A stretch of 64,000 nt of DNA from Corynebacterium sp. P3-F1 (GCF_030503635.1 NZ_CP129965.1:1922001-1986000), one strand, 5' to 3'; positions 1 to 9,304 are shown, counted from the first letter of the stretch. Translations and numbers: made by a program. The notes: generated by a model from the sequence alone, not told the origin.

Positions 1-782
1 TGGGACTGGATTCCTACGAGGGCAGCGGCAAGCTCGAAGGCCGCCGCGCATTGATCACCGGCGGCGATTCCGGCATCGGTGCCGCCACGGCGATCGCGTT
101 CGCCCGCGAAGGCGCAGATGTGGCGATCGCGTACTTGCCCGAGGAGCAGGAAGACGCGGACCGCATCGTCAAGGCCATTGAAAAAGAAGGCCGTACCGCA
201 GTCGCTATTCCGGGCGACCTCAGGGAGTTGGACAACTGCGTCGCCGCAGTGGAAAAGACCGTGGCTGGTCTCGGCGGCATTGACATCTTGGTCAACAACG
301 CTTCCCGCCAGGTGTGGAACGACGGTGTGCTCAACATCTCCGACGAGGATTTCGACGCGACGATGAAGACTAACATCTACTCGGCCTTCCGCGTGACTAA
401 GGAAGCCGTGAAACACATGGAGCCTGGGTCCTCCATCATCTTCTCCACCTCGATCCAGGCCTACCAGCCGTCCAAGGAGCTCCTCGACTACGCCATGACG
501 AAGGCGGCGTTCAATAACTTCGCGAAGGGCCTGTCGGAAGAACTCCTGCCGTCCCAGGGAATCCGCGTCAACGCCGTTGCTCCGGGCCCGATCTGGACCG
601 TGATCCAGCCGTCAGAAGGGCAGCCCCAAGAGGTCGTGGACGAGTTTGGTCAGGGATCGAAGATGGGCCGGCCCGGCCAGCCCGCCGAACTGGCAGGTGC
701 GTACGTCTTTCTCGCCTCCGAGGACGCCTCCTATATTTCCGGTGAGACACTCGCTGTCACTGGTGGCGCGCTGACGCCGTAA
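1..782 (+). CDS. SDR family oxidoreductase (5' partial)
   Basis: The frame is open from base 3, so the start lies upstream of the window. The visible part begins with a GSGKLEGRRAL stretch before the Rossmann fold, an arrangement known from the YghA/YdaD-like 'glucose/ribitol dehydrogenase' branch of classical short-chain dehydrogenases. The cofactor motif TGGDSGIG, the structural NNAS motif, a catalytic Ser in FSTSIQAY and the YAMTK Tyr/Lys pair are all present, as is the C-terminal SGETLAVTGG. It should be a soluble NAD(P)-dependent oxidoreductase; the substrate cannot be told. An internal TTG at 51 is too close to the nucleotide-binding motif to be the real start. Confidence 0.85.
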   Translation, partial: GLDSYEGSGKLEGRRALITGGDSGIGAATAIAFAREGADVAIAYLPEEQEDADRIVKAIEKEGRTAVAIPGDLRELDNCVAAVEKTVAGLGGIDILVNNASRQVWNDGVLNISDEDFDATMKTNIYSAFRVTKEAVKHMEPGSSIIFSTSIQAYQPSKELLDYAMTKAAFNNFAKGLSEELLPSQGIRVNAVAPGPIWTVIQPSEGQPQEVVDEFGQGSKMGRPGQPAELAGAYVFLASEDASYISGETLAVTGGALTP

Positions 783-814
783 TAACCATCGCTTCGAGCT
801 ATTAGAAGGCGCAC

Positions 815-1466
815 ATGCTCAATCACCGTCACCACACACGCCGGTTCCTCGTGGGGCTTTCCCTTTCGAGTGCAGTGCTTCTCGCCGGATGCAGCGACGA
901 CAATATCGCGGAGCCGGAGCTCCACCCCGTCGAGTCCAGTGCGGAAAACACGGATGAGGCGACCAGCAGTACCACGGTCACGACCATCTTTGAAACTGAG
1001 ACCGAGGAAGAGCAAGCCGAGGAGGAGCCCAAGGGCCGTGAAGAATGCGTCACGAACTCGGCTTCTCCCGAGATCCACAAAGCCACCGCGGAAGTCAACG
1101 AGTAATACCCGAATCAAGCTGGGGGCTGGGTCTTAACGGGACATACGAACTACAACTCGTGCAGCGATCTGAGCTTTGCATTAGTCACTCAAGCGAAACA
1201 GGGTAACGCGCAGCACCTTGATCCTCATGTTCCACAAAGGTGAGTACATCGGCATTGATTCGAATTACCCACAGCAGGCGATGGATGTCACACCGAACGA
1301 TGACGGGAGCTTCACGGTGCTGTACAAGGACTGGGAAGCGCTGGATGCTGCTGGCGCGGGTAACGCCGAATCGCCAAAGTACAACAGCACGGTGACCTAC
1401 TTCTGGGACGGGAGCAAGGTCGCGCATGACGGGCGGATCCCGAATACCTCGATGACGCCGCGGTAG
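815..1466 (+). pseudogene. LppP/LprE-type lipoprotein, disrupted
   Basis: The first part (815-1105, 96 residues) has a signal peptide ending in the lipobox LLAGC and a Glu/Thr-rich linker, then stops at TAA 1103-1105. Beyond the stop the same frame continues with family-like sequence (YPNQAGGWVL, then NSCSDLSFALVTQ). At about 1215 the homology moves to the next frame (LMFHKGEYIGID, through to the TAG at 1464-1466). Together these pieces follow the LppP/LprE lipoprotein pattern of a C-SDLS-ALV block followed by LFHxGEYIG. Two lesions, one in-frame stop and one frameshift, are needed to explain this, so the gene looks inactive. A sequencing error could account for one lesion but less easily for both. 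Confidence 0.7.
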
Positions 1467-1535
1467 CGCTGTGCGCTGCGACTTCATGAATGAAAATGGG
1501 TTTTGCGGTGTGCGCCGCTTGTATTCTCCTGAAGG

Positions 1536-2930
1536 ATGAGGCACACATCACACATCACCGCAGCGCTGCTCTTGACTGGGGCAGTGCTCGGTGTCACCGG
1601 ACCCGCCCACGCTGAGAATCAGTCCGCTCCAACGGGGACGCGCCTGATGCACCGCGACATTAATTCGTCCGACTCGGTTCCGTGGGCTGGTCCGAATGTG
1701 GCTGGGAATCTGAAGTGGTCTGTTCCGCTGGGAACCTGTTCGACCACTTTCCAAGCTTCTGACGGCATGGTGCTGGCTCTGTGCACCAAGTACCTAGGAA
1801 CGGAGCAGAAGCACAAGAACGCGCTTGGCGTGGATGTGGTCATTCCGTCAGTGATCCTCTTCGATCCGAATACTGCGCAACCTTTGGCGTCGCTGGAGTT
1901 GAAGAAGACATCGCTATTAGGCGGTGTCTACGGTTACTTGGACGAGCACGACAACGTGGTGATCGCCGAGGGAGACGATGTACTGAATATCAGTCACCGG
2001 TTCCAGGGCGGAAAGTGGCAGTTGAACGTGGACAATCGTGTTCCCCTCGGACTGCCTGCCGGAACATCGCTCGGGGGTCTTGCTCCAGATGAGGCTGGCC
2101 GCACCTGGTTTGTCACGAAAGATTCAACGATCGGTGTCGTGGACGGCGGGAAGATCGCCACATTGCCTTTGTCAAAGTCGCCGGGAGGGGAGACCATTGC
2201 CAACGGGTTGACGGGCCGGCCGAACGGCATGAGTGTGCTCACCAGTCATTCGCTGAACGAGGTCGCTTATGACGGTGAGAAAATCCAGCTCAAGTGGCGG
2301 CGCGATTACGACCGGGGAACAGCGAGAAAACCCGGCCAGTTGTCGTGGGGCTCGGGAACGACGCCGACGGTCTTCGGGCCGGGTGGAAAGTGGGAAGCGA
2401 TCGTCGACAATGCCGATGGTTCGCCGAACTTGATCGTTGTCGACGCTGCGACAGGCGCGGATGTCTGCGTAATGCCTGCATTCGCAGGCAGTGGGCCCGG
2501 AACTGAGAACTCACTGATCGCCAGCGGGAATTCGCTGTTCATTCCGTCGACGTACGGGTTTGTGTACCCGCCCAACGCTGTCGATGGGAAAGCGAACCCG
2601 CCATTCGCGCCGTTTACTGGTGGATTGGCGCGCATCGATGTCACACCGACCGAGTCGGGCGCGAAGTGTGAACGCCGGTGGGAGAAACCGCGCAAGATCG
2701 AGACATTGCCCGTGCTGACCGAACAGGACCGCACGATCTGGTCACTCAGCACCGAGCCGGCGCGACTCGGTGTGGACCTTGTCGGTATCAGCGCCGACAC
2801 GGGTGAAGAGGTCGCCCGGCGCCAAGTGGGTAACCTCCCGGCGGATCTACCGATGCAGCTCACCGGAATGGTCACCCCGGATGGCGCTTACTGGCAGGGC
2901 ACTGTCACCCGGATGCTCCGAGTGAAGTAA
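1536..2930 (+). CDS. Secreted propeller-like protein of unknown function
   Basis: A 464-residue protein with a clear Sec signal peptide (positive start, hydrophobic core, cleavage after AHA near residue 26). The mature part is rich in short beta-type segments with repeated DG/PxG turns and phrases such as VVDAATGADVC and GISADTGEEVARRQVG. These resemble PQQ-like or SMP-30-like propeller blades, but no family signature is certain. Four cysteines in the mature part could form disulfides outside the cell. The ATG lies about eight bases after a TATTCT hexamer, so the mRNA may be nearly leaderless. It ends 9 bp from the convergent prfC. Confidence 0.75.
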   Translation: MRHTSHITAALLLTGAVLGVTGPAHAENQSAPTGTRLMHRDINSSDSVPWAGPNVAGNLKWSVPLGTCSTTFQASDGMVLALCTKYLGTEQKHKNALGVDVVIPSVILFDPNTAQPLASLELKKTSLLGGVYGYLDEHDNVVIAEGDDVLNISHRFQGGKWQLNVDNRVPLGLPAGTSLGGLAPDEAGRTWFVTKDSTIGVVDGGKIATLPLSKSPGGETIANGLTGRPNGMSVLTSHSLNEVAYDGEKIQLKWRRDYDRGTARKPGQLSWGSGTTPTVFGPGGKWEAIVDNADGSPNLIVVDAATGADVCVMPAFAGSGPGTENSLIASGNSLFIPSTYGFVYPPNAVDGKANPPFAPFTGGLARIDVTPTESGAKCERRWEKPRKIETLPVLTEQDRTIWSLSTEPARLGVDLVGISADTGEEVARRQVGNLPADLPMQLTGMVTPDGAYWQGTVTRMLRVK

Positions 2931-2939
2931 TCGCTGCCG

Positions 2940-4583
2940 CTAGTCGGCGACGAGGGGCTCCATGGTCAGCTCCGGGTGCTCCTTTTCAATGAAGGCCAGC
3001 TTCCACTTGTCGCCGAACAGCGCGATGAGCTCGCCGTCAGTGCGGGTGAAGATCTCCACGCCGCGCTGCCGACCAAGCTCGGGTGCGGATTCCATGTCGG
3101 TTCGGCGGGCCACCGAATAGGGGATCGGTTCGGTGACCGTTTCCACGTTGTACTCGTTTTCCATGCGGGCCTGCATGACCTCGAACTGCATGGGGCCGAC
3201 GGCGGCCATGACGGGAGCGGCGTCGCCGCGGGCGTCGTTGCGCAGAATCTGCACGACGCCCTCGGCGTCCAGCTGCTCGAGAGCCTTGCGGAACTGCTTG
3301 TACTTGCCCAGCGACTTCGCGCGCAGGGTGCGGAAGTGCTCGGGCGCGAACTGCGGCATCGGCGGGAACTGCACCTTCTTGCCGGAGTAAATCGTGTCGC
3401 CCGGCGCGAGCGCGCCCGCGTTGACCAGGCCGATAATGTCGCCGGGGAAGGCCGTTTCCACGGTGTCGCGGTTGCGGCCGAAGACGGTCAGGGCGTATTT
3501 CGTGGAGAAGCTGCGGCCCGACTGAGCGTGAGTGACCTGCATGCCGCGGTCGAATTCGCCGGAGACGACGCGCATGAACGCGAGCGTGTCGCGGTGGTTC
3601 TTGTCCATGCCGGCCTGGACCTTGAACACCACGCCCGAGAATTCGTCGCCGACTTCGCGTTCGGTATCCATTGCGCTTGTTGACGCCTCCACCGCCGCCG
3701 GATCCGACTCCCTGCCCTCCGGAGCCGGCGCAATAGCGCACAGCGTGTCCAGGATCTGGTGGACGCCGAAGTTCAGCATCGCGGAGGCGAAGATCAGCGG
3801 GGAGGTCACGCACTGTTCGAAGAGCTCCTGATTGTGCACCGCGCCATCGGCGGCGAGCAGCTCAGCTTCCTCGACGGCGGTCTCCCAGGCATCCTCTTCG
3901 CGTTGGAGAGCCTCGTCGGGAGAGTATTCTTCCTCCGGGGCGATGGTAGAGCCGCCGGCAGTGCGGATGAAGTGGATGTACTGGTCTGCCTCACCGTCGG
4001 AGTTGACATGGGCGAGCCCGCGGAAGTCGCCCGCCTCGCCGACCGGCCAGTAGAGGGGAGTGGGCTGGAGGCCGATCTCGGTGACGATCTCGTCGACAAG
4101 CTCGAGCGGCTCGCGTCCCACACGGTCCCATTTGTTGATCACGGTGACGATCGGCAGGCCGCGCGCCTTGCACACGCGGAAGAGCTTGAGGGTCTGCGGC
4201 TCGAGGCCCTTCGCTGCGTCAATCAGCATTACTGCGGCGTCGACGGCGGAGAGCACGCGGTAGGTGTCCTCGGAGAAGTCCGCGTGGCCCGGGGTGTCCA
4301 CTAGGTTGATCACGTAGGGCTCGGTTTGTCCCCTTTGCCGGGCTTCGTCCGGCAAATACTCGAACTGCAGCGCCGAAGAGGCGATGGAGATGCCGCGGTC
4401 CTTCTCCATCTCCATCCAGTCGGACACCGTGGATTTGCGGTTGCCTTTGCCGTGCACCGCGCCGGCCTCGGAGATGATGTGCGCGTGCAGCGCCAGCGCC
4501 TCCGTCAACGTCGACTTACCGGCGTCCGGGTGGGCGATGACGGCAAAGGTGCGGCGGCGGGCAGCCTCGGAAACGGTGCTCAT
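2940..4583 (-). CDS. prfC: Peptide chain release factor 3
   Basis: A translational GTPase of 547 residues, the usual length for RF3. It recycles RF1/RF2 from the ribosome after peptide release. The G-domain motifs are all visible: AHPDAGKST at residues 17-25, DTPGH at 96-100 and NKWD at 150-153. The RF3-specific block KGNRKSTVSDWMEMEK precedes the switch region. The C-terminal half holds the domain II/III sequence (FKVQAGMDKNHRDT, GPMQFEVMQARME). The start at 4583 is the first ATG and gives the canonical N-terminus. The gene is monocistronic, 60 bp from the next gene on the same strand. Confidence 0.95.
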   Translation of the reverse strand: MSTVSEAARRRTFAVIAHPDAGKSTLTEALALHAHIISEAGAVHGKGNRKSTVSDWMEMEKDRGISIASSALQFEYLPDEARQRGQTEPYVINLVDTPGHADFSEDTYRVLSAVDAAVMLIDAAKGLEPQTLKLFRVCKARGLPIVTVINKWDRVGREPLELVDEIVTEIGLQPTPLYWPVGEAGDFRGLAHVNSDGEADQYIHFIRTAGGSTIAPEEEYSPDEALQREEDAWETAVEEAELLAADGAVHNQELFEQCVTSPLIFASAMLNFGVHQILDTLCAIAPAPEGRESDPAAVEASTSAMDTEREVGDEFSGVVFKVQAGMDKNHRDTLAFMRVVSGEFDRGMQVTHAQSGRSFSTKYALTVFGRNRDTVETAFPGDIIGLVNAGALAPGDTIYSGKKVQFPPMPQFAPEHFRTLRAKSLGKYKQFRKALEQLDAEGVVQILRNDARGDAAPVMAAVGPMQFEVMQARMENEYNVETVTEPIPYSVARRTDMESAPELGRQRGVEIFTRTDGELIALFGDKWKLAFIEKEHPELTMEPLVAD

Positions 4584-4642
4584 GACCTGTAGAGGGTAGT
4601 CGCTCCGGCAGCGGGAGGGCTAACCAGTGCGGGGCAGCGGAA

Positions 4643-5542
4643 TCAGAGTAGGGACTCTGCGAAAAGGGCCTGGTCGATCGCGATGCCGGCAGCAGCCCCC
4701 GCTCCCGCAGCTTGCGAAACTTGGTCAGGGGAGCTGATCACATTGCCGGCGGCCCACAGCCCAGCCTGTGATGTCAGCCCACGCTCGGTGTGAACCCACC
4801 CGTCAACAACATCGCACCCGGCTTCGCGCAATAGTTCGTCGTTCGGTTTGAAGCGTGGAGCTGTGAAGCAGGATTCAAAAGTGGTCTCGTTGTTGCTGGT
4901 GCGAATTGTGACAGCAGAACGGCTTGCGTCGGCCGCGTCCACTGAAACGACAGGCTCCTCGATGACGGTGATTTCCAGCGATGTGAACAGTTCGTGTTCT
5001 TCCGCGGGAAGCTCAAGACCGTTCGCGAAGAACGTCACTTTCGCTGCCCATTTGGTCAGGAGCTTAGAGATGTGGAACGTGAAACCGGGGTTCTCTCCGC
5101 CAATCACGGCGAGGTTCGTTCCTCTCACTTCGTACCCGTGGCAGTAAGGACAATGGAAAACACGTTTCCCCCACAACTCAGGCAGCCCGGGGACATCAGG
5201 AAGTACATCTGTGATGCCAGTGGCGACGAGAACGTGGGAAGACTGTACAGCTTCTCCACCAGTCAGCTGGACCGACCAGCGAAAATCGCTGTCATGCGAC
5301 TCCGTCAGCTTGATCGCGCGTTGAGGAAGAATTGTTCCGCCGAACGACACGAATTCTTCGTGAGCTCTAGAAAGAAGTTCCGCGGGTTTGATTGAGTCTA
5401 GGCCAAGGATGCCGTGGGCGTGCTCGCTGAAGCGGTTGCGTGGCTTACCCTCGTCAATCAAACAAACTGAACGATTCGCTCGTGCCAAATTAATAGCGGC
5501 CGCCGTGCCGGCGAAGCCGCCGCCGATAATGGTGACGTCCAT
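4643..5542 (-). CDS. NAD(P)/FAD-dependent oxidoreductase, thioredoxin reductase-like
   Basis: 299 residues with an N-terminal FAD-binding motif (GGGFAGTAAAINLAR), a central CPYCHGYE motif and a second nucleotide-binding segment (AVIGGENPGFTFH). The CPYC pair lies where thioredoxin reductases carry their redox-active CxxC, just before the NAD(P)-binding half. The C-terminus has the GLWAAGNV...Q FAD-contact motif. The class includes thioredoxin reductase-like and AhpF-like proteins; no thioredoxin gene is adjacent, so the partner is unknown. The second nucleotide motif (GGENPG) departs from GxGxxA, so NAD(P) binding may be weak or the electron donor may differ. Confidence 0.8.
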   Translation of the reverse strand: MDVTIIGGGFAGTAAAINLARANRSVCLIDEGKPRNRFSEHAHGILGLDSIKPAELLSRAHEEFVSFGGTILPQRAIKLTESHDSDFRWSVQLTGGEAVQSSHVLVATGITDVLPDVPGLPELWGKRVFHCPYCHGYEVRGTNLAVIGGENPGFTFHISKLLTKWAAKVTFFANGLELPAEEHELFTSLEITVIEEPVVSVDAADASRSAVTIRTSNNETTFESCFTAPRFKPNDELLREAGCDVVDGWVHTERGLTSQAGLWAAGNVISSPDQVSQAAGAGAAAGIAIDQALFAESLL

Positions 5543-5680
5543 GCCGTAACCCCTGGAATTCTTTCGACAGTCTTTCGCGTTGTAAACGTAGTTGCTCGTG
5601 CTTCCCAGCGGAAGGCCTTAGTGGCCTCCGTTAGAGTGGGGCCGAGTTTAGTGACTTGTACGCAATCGTAAGGAGAAGCA

Positions 5681-6226
5681 ATGAAGATCGGCGTGATTGT
5701 CGGGTCCATCCGCAAAGGACGCACCGCAGAGAAGGTCGCGAACTGGATGAAAGAAGCAATCGGGGAGCGGGAGGGATTCGAATACGAATTCATCGACCTT
5801 GCGGACTTCGAGCTTCCGCTTTACGACGGCGCCGGGCTGCCCATGCTCATGAACAAGCAGTACGACAATGATGAGGTGACCCGCTGGTCGGAGGCGATCG
5901 ATGCCTGCGACGCCTTCATCTTCATCACCCCGGAGTACAACCACTCAGTGCCGGCAGCACTGAAGAACGCGGTGGACACCCTCGGCCCGGAGTGGGTGGG
6001 CAAGCCCATCGCGTTCGTCGGCTACGGCGGTGTCGGGGCGATCCGCGCGATCGAGCACTGGCGTCAGATCGCCGCGAATTTCCACATGCACGACATCCGC
6101 GAGCAGCTCGGATTCATTCAGGCGATGGAGATGCGCGACGGTTTCAACCCGATGCCGCACCGGGCCAAAGAGCTCGCTGCGATGTGCGACCGTCTCGAGG
6201 AGATGACGGCGAAACTTCGGGGTTAA
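5681..6226 (+). CDS. NADPH-dependent FMN reductase family protein
   Basis: 181 residues with a flavodoxin-like fold. The phosphate-binding loop GSIRKGRTAEKVANW follows the first strand, and the family signature PEYNHSVPAALKNAVD is present at about residues 88-103, followed by GKPIAFVGYGG. Such proteins reduce FMN, quinones or azo compounds with NAD(P)H. The start has a good ribosome-binding site (AAGGAG, about 6 bases before ATG). The last four bases overlap the end of the convergent pth gene. Confidence 0.88.
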   Translation: MKIGVIVGSIRKGRTAEKVANWMKEAIGEREGFEYEFIDLADFELPLYDGAGLPMLMNKQYDNDEVTRWSEAIDACDAFIFITPEYNHSVPAALKNAVDTLGPEWVGKPIAFVGYGGVGAIRAIEHWRQIAANFHMHDIREQLGFIQAMEMRDGFNPMPHRAKELAAMCDRLEEMTAKLRG

Positions 6227-6846
6227 TTCCGCGCGTGGATCTGGTTCTGCGCGCGCTGTAGACCTTCCGCGACCACAAGGCGCGCGGCATCCGCGGCGGT
6301 CGCGATCTGCTCATCGAGCCCTTCGTCGTCAACAGGGCTGAGCACCCATTCCGGGACCGGCATGCCCTTCGGCGGACGGCCGATGCCAATGCGCACGCGG
6401 ATGTAATCGTGGGTACCCAGCTGCTCAGTCAGTGACTTCAAACCGTTGTGGCCGTTCTCGTTCCCGCCGAGCTTGATGCGCACCTTGCCCGCGGGCAGGT
6501 CCAGCTCGTCGTGGAGGACCACGATCCGCTCCGGCGGAATGCCCAGTTTCTCGGCCACCGGGGCAATGCCTTCGCCGCTGTTGTTCATGAACGTGGTGGA
6601 GCGCAATGCGAAAGCAGAAGTACCCGGGATCGGTGCTCCTTGGGCTTTGAGGCCGGGGAGGGGGAGCAGGGGAGCGTCGATAAGCAAGTCCTGCGCCATA
6701 TAGCCCACGTTGTGGCGGGTGGCGGCGTATTTCGCGCCGGGGTTGCCCAGGCCGACGACGAGCCACTGCGCGTTCACGGCATCCAAGTCGAGGGAGTCCT
6801 GGGAGTTATGCCTTGGGGCGAAGAGGGCGCGTAGTTTATCGAACAC
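6223..6846 (-). CDS. pth: Peptidyl-tRNA hydrolase (first copy)
   Basis: 207 residues. The enzyme frees tRNA from peptidyl-tRNA that has dropped off the ribosome. The core starts at WLVVGLGNPGAKY, with the catalytic His in TRHNVGY, the substrate-contact FMNNSGEG motif and the conserved Asp in LHDELDLP, followed by GGNENGHNGLKS. The GTG at 6846 leaves about 27 residues ahead of the core, longer than in the second copy, so a later start is possible. One GCTTATCGACG word lies inside it (6675-6685) and encodes LID. The next gene upstream is divergent. Confidence 0.92.
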   Translation of the reverse strand: MFDKLRALFAPRHNSQDSLDLDAVNAQWLVVGLGNPGAKYAATRHNVGYMAQDLLIDAPLLPLPGLKAQGAPIPGTSAFALRSTTFMNNSGEGIAPVAEKLGIPPERIVVLHDELDLPAGKVRIKLGGNENGHNGLKSLTEQLGTHDYIRVRIGIGRPPKGMPVPEWVLSPVDDEGLDEQIATAADAARLVVAEGLQRAQNQIHARN

Positions 6847-6885
6847 CCCGATGAGTCTAGGGGACCGCTTCTATAGAGTGGGCCC

Positions 6886-7836
6886 ATGCCTCCTGAACTT
6901 CCCGCCCGTTTGCCCCGCGTCATTGTCGCCCCCATGGCGGGAGGACCGAGCACGCCGGAGCTGGTCAACGCTGTCGGCTTCGGTTTTCTCGCCTGGGGGA
7001 CATGCTCGCTCGACCAAGCGCGCGACGAGCTAGCACGCGTTGACGAGCCGTTCGGCATAAACCTGTTCTACCCGCAGCGTGAGGCACCGCGCCGGGAGGA
7101 TCTCGAGGCCATCGCCGCCGAGCTGGGCGCTGAGATCCCTGAGCCGGATTACACCTTCGGTTTCCAGGACAAGCTGGACCTCGCGCTTGCCGACGGCCGC
7201 GCCTCCATCATTTCCTGCACCTTCGGCTGCTTCACCGTAGAGCAGTTCAAGCGCATCCACGATGCCGGCATTCAGGCGTGGGTGACCGTGACCAACGAGC
7301 TCGACGCAATCAAGGCCGCGGAGCTCGGTGCCGACGGCCTCATCGTCCAAGGATCCAAAGCCGGCGGGCACCGCTCGACTTGGAGGATCACGGAAGAACC
7401 CGACACGCAGCCGTTGGAGAAGCTGCTCGCCGGCGTGTTCCGCCACGTGAATATTCCCCTCATCGCCGCCGGAGGTGCGAGGACATCCGAGGATGTCGAG
7501 CGCCTCATCGAGTGGGGCTCGACATCTGTTGCCTGCGGCAGCGCTTTTCTGCTTGCCCGCGAAGCCGGGACCAGCGACACCAACCGCTCCATCCTGAAAG
7601 CTGGCGGCACCTCCGTGTCCACCCGCGCCTTCTCCGGGCGCTACGCCCGCGGTGTGGAAACGCGATTCACCCGCGAGGACCCCGACCTGCCGCCGCTGTA
7701 CCCGCAGCTAAATGCAATGCAGAAGTCGCTGCGTAAAGATCCCGACTACTCCTACTGTCTTGTCGGCGACGACTTCGCCGGAAAGCTCCAAGAAGGTCCC
7801 GCCGCGGAGATCGAGGCTAAGCTGCTGGGACGTTAG
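6886..7836 (+). CDS. Nitronate monooxygenase-like flavoprotein
   Basis: 316 residues forming an FMN-dependent TIM-barrel of the 2-nitropropane dioxygenase/nitronate monooxygenase family. The visible hallmarks are APMAGGPSTPELV near the N-terminus, a central VQGSKAGGHRS glycine/serine segment that holds the flavin phosphate, and AAGGARTSEDVERL followed by ACGSAFLLA. These enzymes oxidise alkyl nitronates, and some members act on other substrates. The gene sits between two pth genes and runs opposite to both. Downstream it ends 7 bp before the second pth, tail to tail. Confidence 0.85.
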   Translation: MPPELPARLPRVIVAPMAGGPSTPELVNAVGFGFLAWGTCSLDQARDELARVDEPFGINLFYPQREAPRREDLEAIAAELGAEIPEPDYTFGFQDKLDLALADGRASIISCTFGCFTVEQFKRIHDAGIQAWVTVTNELDAIKAAELGADGLIVQGSKAGGHRSTWRITEEPDTQPLEKLLAGVFRHVNIPLIAAGGARTSEDVERLIEWGSTSVACGSAFLLAREAGTSDTNRSILKAGGTSVSTRAFSGRYARGVETRFTREDPDLPPLYPQLNAMQKSLRKDPDYSYCLVGDDFAGKLQEGPAAEIEAKLLGR

Positions 7837-7843
7837 CTACGTG

Positions 7844-8404
7844 CTACGTGAGGGCGGCGATCAGTTCGTCGGCGGCGTCGGCCAACACGATCGGCAGTTC
7901 GGCGGCTTCGTGCTTGGAGAACGGCTTGAGCACGTAATCGGCGGGTGCCTGGCGGCCCGGCGGGCGGCCGATGCCGACGGCGAGACGGTTGTAGTCGGAG
8001 GTACCCAAGGACTTGGTCACCGATTTGAGCCCGTTGTGGCCGTGGTCGCCGCCGCCTTGGCGGAGCTTGGACTGGCCGAAGTCCAGATCCAGTTCGTCGT
8101 AAAGGACATAGATGTCGCCCGGTTGCGTGCCGTAGTAGCTGGCCAAGGCCTTGATAGGGGCGCCGGAGACGTTCATGAAGCCGCGGGTCCGCGCCAAGAT
8201 CGTCCGCCGCGGCAAGAGGCAGCCAGCAGCGAGCTCGGCGACCTCCGTGTTGGTCTTTTTGTGCACGCTGAGCTGGGCGGGAATCGGGGTGGCGCGGTCG
8301 AGAAGTTCGTCGATCAGCATCGCTCCCGCATTATGGCGCGTCTGCGCGTAAATGGTGCCCGGGTTGCCCAAGCCGACGATCAAGATTGGGGAGTCAGAAG
8401 CCAC
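7844..8404 (-). CDS. pth: Peptidyl-tRNA hydrolase (second copy)
   Basis: 186 residues, close to the usual bacterial length. It has VGLGNPGTIYAQTRHNAG with the catalytic His, a MNVSG motif, LYDELDLDFG and GGGDHGHNGLKS. It starts at a GTG. It lies downstream of rplY on the same strand with a strong hairpin in between, a pairing (rplY-pth) common in bacteria, so this copy is probably the housekeeping one. The two copies differ clearly in sequence, so this is not a recent duplication. Confidence 0.93.
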   Translation of the reverse strand: MASDSPILIVGLGNPGTIYAQTRHNAGAMLIDELLDRATPIPAQLSVHKKTNTEVAELAAGCLLPRRTILARTRGFMNVSGAPIKALASYYGTQPGDIYVLYDELDLDFGQSKLRQGGGDHGHNGLKSVTKSLGTSDYNRLAVGIGRPPGRQAPADYVLKPFSKHEAAELPIVLADAADELIAALT

Positions 8405-8478
8405 AACCGCCGATTCTAAATGCAGGCCGTGGGGGACGGCTGGCGGAAACAGAAGCCGTTACCGTACTGATGCGAAAC

Positions 8479-8510
8479 GGCCCGCAGATCCACGGTGAGA
8501 CCTGCGGGCC
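8479..8510 (-). terminator. Hairpin after rplY
   Basis: A perfect 9-bp stem (GGCCCGCAG with CTGCGGGCC) around a 14-base loop lies 27 bp past the rplY stop and before pth. There is no strong T-run on the minus strand, so read-through into pth is possible. Confidence 0.6.
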
Positions 8511-8536
8511 GGTGCGGGAGACGTCGGTAAGCGAAA

Positions 8537-9220
8537 TTACTCGCTTGCGTCCTCGTCGCCCTCGCCGCCGTCAGCGACCTCGACGGTGCTCTCTGCGTCC
8601 TCGTCGGAATCGGCACCAGCATCAGCGCCGCCTTCCTCAGCGTCCTCGGCTGCCGCCTCGAGCTCCTCATCAACCTGCTCGAAGGTGACGTTGATGGCCA
8701 GGTACTCCGGATCGGTGATGAGCTCTGCACCCTCCGGCAGCGGCAGGTCGCCGGCGAAGATCTGGTCGCCGATCTCCTTGCCCTCGATGGACACGGTGAT
8801 CTCGTCCGGAATGTTCAGTGCGTCGACCTCGATCTCCACGACATCGATCTCCTGCAGGACAACAGCGTCGTCTGCAGCCTCACCCTCGTAGACGACCGGG
8901 ACCTCGACGGTGACCTTCTCGCCGCGTTTGACGCCGAAGAGGTCGATGTGGTCGATGTTCAGGGTCAGGACGTTCTGGTCGACGTGCTTGACCATGGCCA
9001 GGTTCTTGTCGCCCTCGACCTCGAGCTCGAGGATGGCGTTCGTGCCGTCGTTACGCACGAGCGCCGTGATCTCGAGGATGTCCACGTGAAAGTGGATGTT
9101 GTCCTCGCCGTTGCTGTACAGGACGCCCGGGACGCGGCCCGCTGCGCGCAGACGGCGTGCGGAACCCTTGCCGAACTCGTCGCGCTTCTCAGCCTGAATG
9201 ACCGGGAACTTGGAAGCCAT
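8537..9220 (-). CDS. rplY: 50S ribosomal protein L25/general stress protein Ctc
   Basis: 227 residues, the long CTC form of L25 that binds 5S rRNA. The N-terminal L25 domain starts with AEKRDEFGKGSARRLRAAGRVPGVLY. The beta-rich TL5 domain follows (VPVVYEGEAADD to EYLAINVTF). From about residue 190 the protein ends in a very acidic Glu/Asp/Ala tail, common in actinobacterial CTC proteins. An AAGGAGAACC ribosome-binding site precedes the ATG. Confidence 0.95.
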   Translation of the reverse strand: MASKFPVIQAEKRDEFGKGSARRLRAAGRVPGVLYSNGEDNIHFHVDILEITALVRNDGTNAILELEVEGDKNLAMVKHVDQNVLTLNIDHIDLFGVKRGEKVTVEVPVVYEGEAADDAVVLQEIDVVEIEVDALNIPDEITVSIEGKEIGDQIFAGDLPLPEGAELITDPEYLAINVTFEQVDEELEAAAEDAEEGGADAGADSDEDAESTVEVADGGEGDEDASE

Positions 9221-9259
9221 GATGGTTCTCCTTTTGTTGCTTATCGGTTCAAGCCACAG

Positions 9260-9304
9260 AAAAGCCTGCGGCCACTTGTTCTCGTCGAGTGACCGCAGGC
9301 TTTT
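9260..9304 (-). terminator. Terminator hairpin upstream of rplY
   Basis: A 17-bp stem with one mismatch (arms AAAAGCCTGCGG and CCGCAGGCTTTT) flanked by A and T runs, so it could work in both directions. It separates the MHS transporter gene from rplY on the minus strand. Confidence 0.7.
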
